Below are positions 9,483 through 17,843 of a DNA stretch of 44,751 nt, in pieces. The number at the start of each line of letters is the position of its first letter. The first letter of the stretch is position 1. The DNA is taken from NCBI GenBank assembly GCA_021463345.1, contig JAJTYM010000002.1, positions 163,646-208,396 on the forward strand, read 5' to 3'. Below the pieces are notes generated by a model. It did no database searches. It was not told where the DNA came from and was given only the letters and a program-made list of their open reading frames with translations. This DNA comes from Pseudobdellovibrionaceae bacterium (GTDB lineage Bacteria; Bdellovibrionota; Bdellovibrionia; Bdellovibrionales; JAMPXM01). A program made the position numbers and the translations under genes.

Positions 9483-9511
9483 ATTGTAACGATTTATCCA
9501 ATAGAATCCAA
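9483..9511 (-). promoter_or_regulatory. Promoter of the patatin gene, predicted leaderless
   Basis: On the minus strand TTGGAT (9506-9511), a 17-bp spacer and TACAAT (9483-9488) are followed by exactly 6 nt and the ATG at 9476. A start 7 nt after the -10 box falls on the A of the ATG, which fits the missing Shine-Dalgarno. Confidence 0.6.
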
Positions 9512-9694
9512 CGGTTAAGCTGATTGAATCGAATGAGCATGGCAAAACCTGACCAGTTTTCTCAAGCGGTTTTGGTTGTTCACACAAAGCAGCGCGATTC
9601 CGGCAAGTTGTGCATGATTATTCACAGCGGAGATTTATTGTCTATTGAGGGGCTCCGTATGGTAACTTGATTAAGCACCTCCGGCGGAGCGCGA

Positions 9695-10216
9695 ATGGGC
9701 AATGAAAACTGGCTTCTACTGACTGACTACTCAAGCAAATACCGTATCAGCGTGTCCACGCTGCGCCGCCGGATCAAGGCCGATCAGATCCCATTCCGTT
9801 TTGAGAGTGGGAAGTATTTCATATTCGATACGCCACCGGAGCATGCCGTCGAAGCTCATCCAAAAACGGGACTGAATGCCACGCCCGGCCACCGCCCGGA
9901 ATTTCTGGCCTCGGCCACCACGCGCGGCGTGGTTGAAGAGGTGCCTCTGAAGCTCGTGCCTGTGGATCTCGATATCGGCCGTGATCCAACCTTGGATTTC
10001 GAAGCGCATGCCGGCGGCAAAGACGCGCCGCTGATCTCGACGGCGACCAAACTCCTCAATGAGCTCAAGCGCGCGTACATGAATATCCTTCAGGAGAAGG
10101 AAGAGCAGATCATCCACCTCAAAGAAGAGGTTTCCGACCTGAAAACGCTTGTGCGGGTGCTGGAAGGCGACAACGAGCGACTGCGCGCGTTCCTCGAATT
10201 TCATTCTGGGCGCTAA
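9695..10216 (+). CDS. Helix-turn-helix DNA-binding protein with C-terminal coiled coil
   Basis: A 173-residue protein. Residues about 8-45 (LLTDYSSKYRISVSTLRRRI, then a short wing ending in KYFIFD) look like a MerR/excisionase-type helix-turn-helix. A low-complexity linker of about 70 residues follows. Residues about 125-168 are strongly heptad-like (LLNELKRAYMNILQEKEEQ and beyond), which suggests a dimerising coiled coil. GGAG lies 6 nt before the ATG and can pair with CTCC at 9679-9682. It stands alone between the divergent lipase and convergent lon. The target is unknown. It could be a nucleoid or cell-cycle factor rather than a classical repressor; the sequence does not decide. Confidence 0.75.
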   Translation: MGNENWLLLTDYSSKYRISVSTLRRRIKADQIPFRFESGKYFIFDTPPEHAVEAHPKTGLNATPGHRPEFLASATTRGVVEEVPLKLVPVDLDIGRDPTLDFEAHAGGKDAPLISTATKLLNELKRAYMNILQEKEEQIIHLKEEVSDLKTLVRVLEGDNERLRAFLEFHSGR

Positions 10217-10280
10217 GAACGTATCGCCATCGTGATGGCGCTCCGGCATTCGTCGCAGGCAAGATTTGATCCAGGCAAAA

Positions 10281-10308
10281 AAAAGGCGGCTCCAGCAAGC
10301 CGCCTTTT
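10281..10308. terminator. Bidirectional intrinsic terminator between the HTH gene and lon
   Basis: A perfect 11-bp stem (AAAAGGCGGCT at 10281-10291 with AGCCGCCTTTT at 10298-10308) and a 6-nt loop. The A-run at 10277-10284 supplies the U-tract for the minus-strand lon transcript; the TTTT on the other side serves the plus-strand gene less strongly. Confidence 0.85.
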
Positions 10309-10330
10309 CGCGAGTTTTCCGCCGTCGTCG

Positions 10331-12748
10331 TCAGGCCGCACTGGCCGCGGCGGGTTCTTTCGGTTTTTTTCCGCCGCCTTTGGCCGAACCCGTTTTGCGG
10401 CTGCGTCCTGGTTTCTCTTCCAGTGCCATTTGCAGAACTTCATCGAGGTGTTCGACGAACACGAAGGTGAGGTTCTTGCGGAATTCTTCGGGGATGTCCG
10501 TGATGTCCTTCTGGTTCTGAAGGGGTAGGATCACTGTTTTCACCCCGTGCATGAGAGCGGCGAGCGCTTTTTCCTTCACCCCGCCGATCGGGAGCACCCG
10601 TCCGGCTAAAGTCACTTCGCCCGTCATCGCGATATCGTTTCGAATCGGCGTGTCCGTCATCAGGCTGATGAGGGCCGTCGCCATCGTGATGCCGGCCGAT
10701 GGGCCGTCTTTCGGGACGGCGCCCGCGGGTATGTGGACGTGCGCCTGGTGGTTGTCCGCCCAATCCTCTTCGATGCCCAATTCTTTGGCGTGCGCTCGCG
10801 CGTAGCTCATCGCCGCCGTGGCCGACTCTTTCATCACTTCGCCCATCTGGCCGGTGAGGACGAGACCGCCTTTCCCTTTCATTTTCAGGGCTTCGATGTA
10901 AAGCACTTCGCCGCCGGCCTGCGTCCACGCCAAACCCGTCGCGATGCCGATCTGGTTCTCCTTGAGTTTTTCGTCACGCAGGTATTTCGCCGGCCCGAGC
11001 AGGTCGGTGATTTTCTCTGGCGTGATGACGATTTTCTCTTTGAGGCCCATGACCACGAGTTTGGCGACTTTGCGGCAGATGCCGCCGACTTCGCGCTCGA
11101 GGTTGCGCAAGCCCGCCTCGCGAGTGTAACCGGAGATCAAGAATTTGATGCCCTCTTCGGTGAATTCGATGTTCTCCGCAGATATGCCGTTGTTCTCGAT
11201 CTGGCGGTCGATGAGGTGTTTGCGCGTGATGAGGACTTTGTCGTTCTCGGTGTAACCGGAGAGATAGACCATCTCCATGCGGTCGCGGAGCGCCGCCGGT
11301 ATGTTTTCCGGAACGTTCGCGGTCGCTATGAACAGGCAGTTGCTCAGGTCGAAATCGACGTTGAGGTAGTTGTCCCGGAACGAGTGGTTCTGCTCCGGAT
11401 CGAGCACTTCAAGCATCGCCGCCGACGGGTCGCCGCGGAAGTCCGAGCCGAGTTTGTCGATCTCGTCGAGGACCATGACCGGGTTGTTCATTTTCACTTG
11501 TTTGAGCGCTTGTATGACTTTCCCGGGCATGGCGCCGACGTACGTGCGGCGATGGCCCCGGATCTCGGCCTCGTCTTTGACGCCCCCGAGGGCGATGCGG
11601 AAGTATTCGCGCCCCATCGATTTCGCCACGGATTTACCGAGGGATGTTTTCCCGACGCCGGGAGGGCCGACGAGGCAGAGGATCGGACCTTTCATGTCTT
11701 TCTTGAGCTTGCGGACCGCGAGGAACTCCATGATGCGGTCTTTGACCTTGTGGAGGTCGTAGTGGTCGTCGTCGAGGATCTGCTGAGCGCGAGTGAGGTC
11801 AAGTTGATCCTCGGATTTCTTCGCCCAGGGGAGATCGACCATCCAATCGAGGTACGTCCGCACCATCGACGCTTCGCTCGCGTCGGGGTGCATGCGCTCG
11901 AGGCGGCCGAGCTGTTTGAGCGCCTCGGTCTGAACGCTGTCGGGCATGCCGGCGTTCATGATTTTTTCGCGCAGGTCTTCGAGTTCCTCGCCCTTTTGAT
12001 CCTGCTCGCCGAGCTCGTTTTTGATCGCGCGCATCTGCTCGCGGAGGAAGTACTCCCGCTGCGACTTGGACATCTCGTCTTTCGCCGTGCTGCGGATGCG
12101 GGCCTGCATTTGCAGGACCTCGAGTTCGTTGGCGAGGATCTCATTGACGAGTTGGAGGCGTTGCTTGTGATCGTGCGTCTCCAACACTTTTTGAGCGTCG
12201 GACACTTTCAGGCCGAGGTTCGAAGCGATCAGGTCGGCGAGGCGGCCTGGGTCGTTGACGTCATCGAGTATCAGGAGGATGTCGGGGGAAAGCATGCGGC
12301 CGAGAGCGATGATCTTTTCCAACTGCTCCTTGGCGTTGCGGATCATCGCTTCGAACTCGATCTGCGAGCCCGCGTTGTCGTTCTCGTCGATCTTTTCGAC
12401 GGCGACTTCGAAGTTCGGGGCGGCTTTCACGTACTTTTTCACGCGGCCCTTGGCTTCGCCTTGGATCAGGATCTTCACGCGGCCGTCGGCGAGTTTGCGC
12501 ATGCGCATGATGCGCGCGATCGTGCCTACGGTGTAGATCGTCTCTTCCGTCGGGTTTTCTTCCGTGATTTCCTTTTGCGATGCCAGGAAGATCAGGCGGT
12601 TTTTCGCCAGAGCTTCCTCAACCGAACGGATGGAGGCTTCCCGACCCACGAACAACGGGAGGATCATATAGGGAAACACCACGATATCGCGAACGGGCAG
12701 CATGGGCAGGGATTCAGGGATCTCGAGGACTTTGTCGTCAAAGGCCAT
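10331..12748 (-). CDS. lon: ATP-dependent protease Lon
   Basis: An 805-residue LonA protease. The N-terminal substrate-binding domain occupies about 14-215, followed by a coiled-coil segment. The AAA+ module has Walker A GPPGVGKT at 361-368 and Walker B VMVLDEID at about 424-431. The protease domain carries catalytic S684 (KDGPSAGI) and K727 (GGVKEK), spaced by 43 residues as in E. coli. A Lys/Gly/Ala-rich tail of about 25 residues follows. The ATG at 12748 is chosen because GGAGG lies 6 nt upstream; the in-frame extension to 12832 has no family similarity. Lon degrades misfolded and regulatory proteins in the cytoplasm. A clear heat-shock promoter was not seen. Confidence 0.97.
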   Translation of the reverse strand: MAFDDKVLEIPESLPMLPVRDIVVFPYMILPLFVGREASIRSVEEALAKNRLIFLASQKEITEENPTEETIYTVGTIARIMRMRKLADGRVKILIQGEAKGRVKKYVKAAPNFEVAVEKIDENDNAGSQIEFEAMIRNAKEQLEKIIALGRMLSPDILLILDDVNDPGRLADLIASNLGLKVSDAQKVLETHDHKQRLQLVNEILANELEVLQMQARIRSTAKDEMSKSQREYFLREQMRAIKNELGEQDQKGEELEDLREKIMNAGMPDSVQTEALKQLGRLERMHPDASEASMVRTYLDWMVDLPWAKKSEDQLDLTRAQQILDDDHYDLHKVKDRIMEFLAVRKLKKDMKGPILCLVGPPGVGKTSLGKSVAKSMGREYFRIALGGVKDEAEIRGHRRTYVGAMPGKVIQALKQVKMNNPVMVLDEIDKLGSDFRGDPSAAMLEVLDPEQNHSFRDNYLNVDFDLSNCLFIATANVPENIPAALRDRMEMVYLSGYTENDKVLITRKHLIDRQIENNGISAENIEFTEEGIKFLISGYTREAGLRNLEREVGGICRKVAKLVVMGLKEKIVITPEKITDLLGPAKYLRDEKLKENQIGIATGLAWTQAGGEVLYIEALKMKGKGGLVLTGQMGEVMKESATAAMSYARAHAKELGIEEDWADNHQAHVHIPAGAVPKDGPSAGITMATALISLMTDTPIRNDIAMTGEVTLAGRVLPIGGVKEKALAALMHGVKTVILPLQNQKDITDIPEEFRKNLTFVFVEHLDEVLQMALEEKPGRSRKTGSAKGGGKKPKEPAAASAA

Positions 12749-13014
12749 TATGTTCCTCCGCTCAGGGCGGCAAAGATGCTTCTCTTGAATCACTTCTCGG
12801 CTCGGCCTGGCGGACGCTAAAGGGGAGCTCAAAAGGAAAAGGTCTGGAATTGAGTGAATATCCTGCGTTTTTCCGGATATCGGCGGAGAAATTGGACGTC
12901 TGGAAACCCGCGTCTGGCCTGAATTCCAGGCTTCTCACGGATCAAAGTGTGAGCCTAGCGACGGGTGTTCTGACCTAGGCCCTGGGAAGCAAAAGAGGAG
13001 AAGAACCGGGATGC
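12749..13014. other. lon upstream region with two inverted repeats
   Basis: No gene is seen. The gap holds GCCTG-AATTC-CAGGC (12917-12931) and GCCTAG (12953-12958) paired with CTAGGC (12975-12980). They lie 170-230 bp upstream of lon and just downstream of the minus-strand DksA-like gene, so they could be lon operator sites or transcript-end structures. No T-run follows either. Confidence 0.35.
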
Positions 13015-13371
13015 TTAAGCGAACACGCGCTCTTTATTTTCTTGGTCTTCTTTGCAAGCGATGCAAAGGCTCGCGACTGGACGAGCCTTCAGGCGGCCGA
13101 GTTGTAACGGCTCCTCGCAGCCTTCGCAGAGGCCGAAAGTGCCTTCGTCGATTTTCGCCAGAGCGCGGTCGACTTTGGAGAGGAGTTGCGCCTGGCGCTC
13201 TTGCAAGCGAAGCGTAAGCGAAAGACTCAGTTCAGAAACGGCAAGATCGCCCTCGTCACCTTGGACGTCACCTTGTTTGGCTTCTTCCTTGAAGGAATTG
13301 GCTTTGTTAAGAATGTCCGCACGTTGTTGGAGAAGGAGGTCTTTGAAAAATACTAACTCTTTCGCCTTCAT
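13015..13371 (-). CDS. DksA/TraR-family protein with intact zinc site
   Basis: A 118-residue protein: coiled coil at about 5-75, then a zinc ribbon with C82-x2-C85 and C103-x2-C106. The turn of the coiled coil carries D39-E-G-D42-L-A44, matching the DxxDxA tip motif that DksA uses in the RNA polymerase secondary channel. DksA acts with ppGpp to control rRNA and amino-acid promoters; this protein is a good candidate for the functional DksA although it is shorter than the 151-residue E. coli protein. The start at 13371 has AAGGAG upstream; an upstream in-frame start at 13422 is not supported. A second family member lies 219 bp upstream on the same strand. Confidence 0.88.
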   Translation of the reverse strand: MKAKELVFFKDLLLQQRADILNKANSFKEEAKQGDVQGDEGDLAVSELSLSLTLRLQERQAQLLSKVDRALAKIDEGTFGLCEGCEEPLQLGRLKARPVASLCIACKEDQENKERVFA

Positions 13372-13415
13372 ACGCTCTCCTTGGAACAGGGCCCGATATT
13401 TAGGTCGCGGGTATC

Positions 13416-13432
13416 TGCTCAAAATGTGAGCA
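13416..13432. promoter_or_regulatory. Inverted repeat upstream of the zinc DksA-like gene
   Basis: TGCTCA (13416-13421) and TGAGCA (13427-13432) form a perfect 6-bp inverted repeat with a 5-nt spacer, 45-61 nt upstream of the start codon at 13371. It could be an operator or a leader hairpin. No convincing promoter pair was recognised next to it. Confidence 0.3.
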
Positions 13433-13590
13433 ATCTTTATTGCGCGCGATCCCTGTTTCGCAACAGGTTTTGTAAGCTTCTAGGATCCAACAACAGGCTT
13501 GTCATCAAAAAAATCCGAGTGCTCACAAGATCCACAACACGGTGTCTCAACCGCTCACGATGGAGAAAGCGTCCACTATGTCCCATAGAG

Positions 13591-13965
13591 TCAGCGTGCG
13601 AAGCGCTTTTTGACGGACTCGCGGATTTCCGCGCCTTCGATGCTCACGCGCGTCCACGGCAAAGCGCGCAGGCGTTCGAACTCGATCGGTTCCTCGGTCT
13701 CTTCACAGATGCCGTAGACGCCTTTTTCGATGCGAGCGAGGGCTATTTCGATCTCGAGCAACTGCGTATGCATGCGTTCTTGCGACGTGAAATATTCGCT
13801 TTCGCGTATGACCGACATGGTTTGGTCGGCTTCGTCTCCGCCGCTTTTATCGGTGGTTTCGAATTCCATTCGCATGTCACGGACTCGATTGAGGATGTCC
13901 CCTTTCATCCTGAGAAGCTTCTCTTTGCATTCCCGCAAAAACACTTCGTTTAGGCCGCCTCGCAT
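13591..13965 (-). CDS. DksA/TraR-family paralogue with lost zinc cysteines
   Basis: A 124-residue protein aligning with its neighbour from the coiled coil through the C-terminal domain. The zinc ligands are mostly gone: C87 remains, but the next ligand position is T90 and the second pair is S108 and G111. The tip motif reads D-E-A-D-Q-T, so the alanine of DxxDxA is threonine. Zinc-free DksA paralogues are known (for example DksA2 of Pseudomonas), so loss of the ligands does not imply a dead protein. The start at 13965 has GGGAGGGG upstream; an in-frame extension to 14124 looks non-coding. It may bind RNA polymerase without zinc or may have lost DksA-like activity. Confidence 0.82.
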   Translation of the reverse strand: MRGGLNEVFLRECKEKLLRMKGDILNRVRDMRMEFETTDKSGGDEADQTMSVIRESEYFTSQERMHTQLLEIEIALARIEKGVYGICEETEEPIEFERLRALPWTRVSIEGAEIRESVKKRFAR

Positions 13966-14090
13966 GTCCCCTCCCTCAGATCTTGGGCCGTCCGTGGCCG
14001 GTTCGCTGAATATCAATAGCCCGCCCCCCGCGGGCCGCAACCATCGGCCAGGTCCCTGGCGTCCGGTGTCACTTCGACAGAGCACGCGCG

Positions 14091-14117
14091 CGGAGCGGTT
14101 AGGCGAAAACCGCTCCG
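14091..14117. other. Strong hairpin without T-run after the grpE operon
   Basis: CGGAGCGGTT (14091-14100) and AACCGCTCCG (14108-14117) make a perfect 10-bp stem with a 7-nt loop, about 50 nt beyond the stop of the lipoprotein gene on the minus strand. No T-tract follows on either strand, so it is not a classical intrinsic terminator. It may protect a 3' end produced by Rho, or lie in the leader of the zinc-free DksA paralogue. Confidence 0.5.
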
Positions 14118-14167
14118 TCGTCATTGATTAAAATTATGATGGATATAATGCCGGGGAAATCAGGCCT

Positions 14168-16126
14168 TTATTGCTGGGATCTCGGCGTCCCGAATTGCGT
14201 GATCTTGCCGTCTTCGATCGTCAATCCAACGACGGGTCGACGGATCTCGCGCTGGGGAGTCACGGACAACGTGCCGAGGGCGCCCGGAAAATCCTTGATT
14301 TGAGCGAGCTGACGGGCAAGGCCCGCGCGGGTGGTCTCGCCGGAGCCGATCGTTTGACGCAACAGGAGCGCGGAATCGTGGCCCTGGACTTCGAAGATGC
14401 TCGGCTCTTCGTCGAATGTCCGCTTGAAGGAGTTGAAGAACTCCGATCCCGTGAAGGCGCGGTCCGTCGCGAGGAAGCTGTCGACGAACAAGGAGCCTCC
14501 AACGAATTTCTCGGCGCGTTCGAGCAACGTTTTGTTGTTCCAGATGTTCGTGCCGAGAAGCTGCACCTTGGTCACGTCGTTGTAGGCGAGCATCGGTGCG
14601 ATTTGGCCAACGGCTTTGGCGCTGTCGGGGATGAAGAGAGCGTCGAAATCGACGATCGGCTGCAGGATGTCTTCGGGTGTCGGGCCGCCTTGGCGCGCGG
14701 AGCGCGTCGGGTTCTTCTCTTTCCATTGGCGCAAACGGGTAGCGTAGTCGTCGCGATCCTCGAGATAGAACGTGCCGACCAGCCTCTGTACGTGGCCGCG
14801 GAAATCGGTTTCAGCCGGGTCGTATGGCTGGGCGCCTTGGATCGAGCCGCCGCGCGCGCGGACTTCGTCCCAGAACAAATTCGCGAATTCGACCCCGTAG
14901 GAATCGTTCGGGTAGATCATCGCGAACCGACGCAAACCTTGGCCCATCGCGATTTCAACGAGGCGTTGGACCTGCATCTGGCTCGTCATGGCGTTGCGGA
15001 ACACGTATTCCCCGATTTGGGTCACTCCGGCCTTCTGCGACATGGTCAGGATAGGCACTCCGAATTCATTGGCTTTGGTGGCTTCCGCGGAGGCCGTTTT
15101 GCTGAGCAGGCCCCCGATGACCGCGATGACGTTGTCTTCGGTCACGAGGCGCTCGATGGCGCGGCGAGCGACGTCGGGATTGCCTTCGCTGTCGATCACA
15201 GCGAGCCGGAACGACGTCGGGTTTTTCCCGTGGATGCCGAGGCCGTGCTGGATTCCACGCAGAGTTTTGTAACCTATGGCGGATTGCTTTCCCGAGAGCG
15301 GGAGAACGACGCCGATCGTGCGAGGATCTACTTTTTGGCGGGCGTCGATTTGCGAGGCGACGTTCTGCGCGCGCTCGCCGAGGTCCGAATCCGGCGCTTT
15401 CGCTATGACTTCACTCAAATAACGGCGGGCTTTGGAATAGTTGCGTTGCTCGGCCATGATGAGCGCGAAGCGGTACTTGGCGGGGATGGTGAGGAAGCCG
15501 AACGACGTGTCGTCGGCGACGCGCTGAAGTTCCTCTTCGTTGAGCCGGCTTTCGAGGATTTCGATGCCGAGTTGGCGATAACGGTCTTTCTTGCCGGGCG
15601 CCGGATGCTGTTCGGCGAGCAGGAGCAGGGGCTCGAGGGCCGCGAAGTTTCTTTTCTGCTGGGCCAGTGTTTCGTATCGGATCTCGAGGGCTTCCATACG
15701 TTCCTCGACCGGCAGGTTTTTTGCGTTCGAAACCTTTTCGAGGTACGGATCGGCGTCCTGGGGGCGTTGCATGCGGATGAGACTGCGCGCCGCCTTGAGC
15801 GACGCTTGCATCTCGAGCGGGCTGGCGATCTCGCCCATCGCGACGAGATTGTAGAATTTGAGGGCGTCGATGAAATTCTGCTGATCGGCGTGGATATCGC
15901 CGATTAGGATCGCGGCGTCGTCGGCGACATCGCTTTCCGGGTACAGCTCGAGAAGTTTCTTGGCCTTGGCGAGAGCCTTCTTGCCGTCACGAGCTTGCCA
16001 AGCGGCTTGCGCCGCTGAGAGTTCTTGGTGGAGTTGGGCTGGGGCGACCGTGGGGGGGCGGCGTTTCGGTGCCCCCTGGCAGGATGCCAAGGCGAACAAG
16101 ATTGCGAAAAACAGCAGGACTCTCAT
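14168..16126 (-). CDS. LppC/LpoA-like lipoprotein (TPR plus periplasmic-binding fold)
   Basis: A 652-residue predicted lipoprotein: signal sequence MRVLLFFAILFALASC with the lipid-attachment cysteine at residue 16. Residues about 25-240 are helical repeats of TPR type. From about 267 (TIGVVLPLSGKQSAIGY) to the end is a type 1 periplasmic-binding fold, as in branched-chain amino acid binding proteins. This architecture is that of the penicillin-binding-protein activator LpoA (LppC/YraM family), which stimulates PBP1a from the outer membrane. Whether this protein does so is inference. GGAAAGGA precedes the ATG. It is the last gene of a grpE-dnaJ operon, 43 nt after dnaJ. Confidence 0.82.
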   Translation of the reverse strand: MRVLLFFAILFALASCQGAPKRRPPTVAPAQLHQELSAAQAAWQARDGKKALAKAKKLLELYPESDVADDAAILIGDIHADQQNFIDALKFYNLVAMGEIASPLEMQASLKAARSLIRMQRPQDADPYLEKVSNAKNLPVEERMEALEIRYETLAQQKRNFAALEPLLLLAEQHPAPGKKDRYRQLGIEILESRLNEEELQRVADDTSFGFLTIPAKYRFALIMAEQRNYSKARRYLSEVIAKAPDSDLGERAQNVASQIDARQKVDPRTIGVVLPLSGKQSAIGYKTLRGIQHGLGIHGKNPTSFRLAVIDSEGNPDVARRAIERLVTEDNVIAVIGGLLSKTASAEATKANEFGVPILTMSQKAGVTQIGEYVFRNAMTSQMQVQRLVEIAMGQGLRRFAMIYPNDSYGVEFANLFWDEVRARGGSIQGAQPYDPAETDFRGHVQRLVGTFYLEDRDDYATRLRQWKEKNPTRSARQGGPTPEDILQPIVDFDALFIPDSAKAVGQIAPMLAYNDVTKVQLLGTNIWNNKTLLERAEKFVGGSLFVDSFLATDRAFTGSEFFNSFKRTFDEEPSIFEVQGHDSALLLRQTIGSGETTRAGLARQLAQIKDFPGALGTLSVTPQREIRRPVVGLTIEDGKITQFGTPRSQQ

Positions 16127-16169
16127 CGGTATCCTTTCCGTTCCCGTCCTTCCGGGGTCCCGAAGCGGC

Positions 16170-17156
16170 TCACGTCCGCGTTTTCAGGATGTGGTCGAGT
16201 TTTTCCTGGTATGACTTCACCATCGGCGTCGAGCGCAAAGAGGCGGCCATCTTCGCCAGCGCTCGCTTTTGCTCCTCGCTGAGATCTTTTGGTACGTCGA
16301 TGACGATCTTGACGAGTTGGTCGCCGGCCGCCGGACCTGTCATCGATGCGAAGCCTTTCCCTTTCAACCGGAAAATCTGACCCGACGGCGTGCCGGGTGG
16401 GATCTTCAAAGACGCTTTGCCGGTGAGAGTCGGGATTTCGACCGTGCTCCCCAGGACCGCGTCCACGAACGAGATCGGCAGATCCAGATGGATATCGTTC
16501 TCGATCCGGCGGAACAGCGGATGTTCTTGAACATTGATGATGACGTAGAGATCGCCCGTCTGTCCACCTTGTGGCGCCGAGTCGCCCTCGCTCCTGAGCT
16601 TCAGACGTTGGCCCGTGTTCACGCCGGCGGGCACCGTGATCGAGACTCGCGCCATTTCTTCCTTGCCGGAGCGATGACGGATGAAACTGATCTGCTTTTC
16701 CGCGCCGGTCGCGGCTTCTTCGAAGGTGATGCTGAGTGTGTAGCGCAGGTCCGCGCCGCGCGTCGCGCGGCTACGATTTCCATGGCCGCGGGGCTGACCC
16801 GTGAAAAAATCGTTGAATATGTCGCCGAAAATGTCCTGGAACGATTCGGGGTTTTGGCTGAACCCGCCGAATCCCCCCTGGCGGGCGAACTCTTCGAACG
16901 GATTTCGCCCGCTGAACCCGCCAGGGCCGGCACCGGCGCTCATGTGGCCGAATTGGTCGTAGGCCTGTTTTTTCTGCGGATCGGAAAGAACGTCGTAAGC
17001 CTCGCCGACCTCCTTGAACTTCTCCTCGGCCTTCTTGTCCCCTGGATTTTTGTCGGGATGGTATTGCATGGCGAGTTTACGGTACGCTTTTTTAAGATCG
17101 TCGGGATTCGCCGATCGCGGAACACCTAGGATCTCATAGTAGTCACGCTTCGCCAT
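16170..17156 (-). CDS. DnaJ/CbpA-type co-chaperone (no zinc finger)
   Basis: A 328-residue type II J-protein. The J domain at 1-70 has the H33-P34-D35 motif that stimulates DnaK ATPase. A Gly/Phe-rich linker covers about 75-130, and two beta-barrel substrate-binding domains fill the rest. The CxxCxGxG zinc repeats of classical DnaJ are absent, so this resembles CbpA. It lies 29 nt downstream of grpE in the same operon; dnaK is not in the window. The protein feeds unfolded substrates to DnaK. Confidence 0.92.
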   Translation of the reverse strand: MAKRDYYEILGVPRSANPDDLKKAYRKLAMQYHPDKNPGDKKAEEKFKEVGEAYDVLSDPQKKQAYDQFGHMSAGAGPGGFSGRNPFEEFARQGGFGGFSQNPESFQDIFGDIFNDFFTGQPRGHGNRSRATRGADLRYTLSITFEEAATGAEKQISFIRHRSGKEEMARVSITVPAGVNTGQRLKLRSEGDSAPQGGQTGDLYVIINVQEHPLFRRIENDIHLDLPISFVDAVLGSTVEIPTLTGKASLKIPPGTPSGQIFRLKGKGFASMTGPAAGDQLVKIVIDVPKDLSEEQKRALAKMAASLRSTPMVKSYQEKLDHILKTRT

Positions 17157-17185
17157 CGTCCCTGCTCCTCTTCATCCCCTTCTTT

Positions 17186-17749
17186 TCAGGGTTTCGGTTT
17201 CGTGGCGACGACGACTTGGCCGGGCCGGATCACGCGGTCGTGCAGCTTGAATGGCTTTTTGAAGACTTTGCTGATGTGTCCCTCGGGGATTTCGCCGTTC
17301 ACTTCGCTCGAGATGGCTTCATGCAGGTTCGGGTCGAACGGTTGCCCCTCGGCAGGGAGTTCTTCGACGCCGAAGCGTTGCAGCGCCGAGCGAAATTCAG
17401 CTGCGATCATCTCCACGCCTTTGCGGAAGCTGGAGGCGTTTTCCGTGGTGGCGTCCGTGCGTAACGCGGTGTCGAAGATATCGAGCACGGCGAGGAGCTC
17501 GACGAGCAGTCGCTCAGAGCCGTACTTGCGCATGTCCGAACGTTCCTTGATGACGTGCTTTTTGTAGTTCTCGAACTCCGCGAGCAGGTAAAGGTATTCT
17601 TTTTTCGTCTTTTCCAGCTCGGCGGTGACGTGCTTCAGCTGTTCGCCCTCGGTCTCTGGCGTTTCATCGCTGCCCAGGCGGTGCAAGCTCGTGGGGATAT
17701 CTTCGCCGATCTCGCCGTTTTGCTCGGGATTTTGTGGTTTTTCGTCCAT
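17186..17749 (-). CDS. grpE: Nucleotide exchange factor GrpE
   Basis: A 187-residue protein with a long N-terminal coiled coil (about 35-85, containing EYLYLLAEFENYKKH) and a beta-rich head ending GRVIRPGQVVV-like (here DRVIRPGQVVVATKP). GrpE releases ADP from DnaK and acts as a thermosensor in other bacteria. The ATG at 17749 is chosen because GGAGG lies 8 nt upstream; the in-frame start at 17782 lacks this. It heads the grpE-dnaJ-lipoprotein operon behind a strong sigma70-type promoter. No CIRCE inverted repeat was seen. Confidence 0.95.
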   Translation of the reverse strand: MDEKPQNPEQNGEIGEDIPTSLHRLGSDETPETEGEQLKHVTAELEKTKKEYLYLLAEFENYKKHVIKERSDMRKYGSERLLVELLAVLDIFDTALRTDATTENASSFRKGVEMIAAEFRSALQRFGVEELPAEGQPFDPNLHEAISSEVNGEIPEGHISKVFKKPFKLHDRVIRPGQVVVATKPKP

Positions 17750-17815
17750 CGCGTGGTCCTCCGATTGGAATCCTCGGCTCAATTTTCTGAGGGCAAGCCT
17801 TTGAAAATAGACCTA

Positions 17816-17843
17816 ATTATGAGTCGGCTTCCGGGGATGTCAA
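17816..17843 (-). promoter_or_regulatory. Promoter of the grpE operon
   Basis: On the minus strand a consensus TTGACA (17838-17843), a 16-bp spacer and CATAAT (17816-17821; ATAATT gives 17 bp). The TGA inside TTGACA is the hemW stop codon. The leader would be about 60 nt. Confidence 0.75.

Noticed and set aside
9476-9587. Longer N-terminus for the patatin-like lipase
   Set aside because: The 37 added residues have no patatin similarity, and the promoter found would lie inside them.
9616-9633. CRP-like site upstream of the HTH gene (TGTGC ... TCACA)
   Set aside because: The spacing between half-sites is 8 bp rather than 6, and one half-site deviates from TGTGA.
10733-12820. A 695-codon open frame on the plus strand opposite lon
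   Set aside because: Antisense shadow of lon with no family signature; the lon frame has every catalytic residue.
14144-14149. Perfect TATAAT on the plus strand
   Set aside because: The only nearby -35 candidate (TTGATT at 14124-14129) is 14 bp away, too close, and no plus-strand gene follows.
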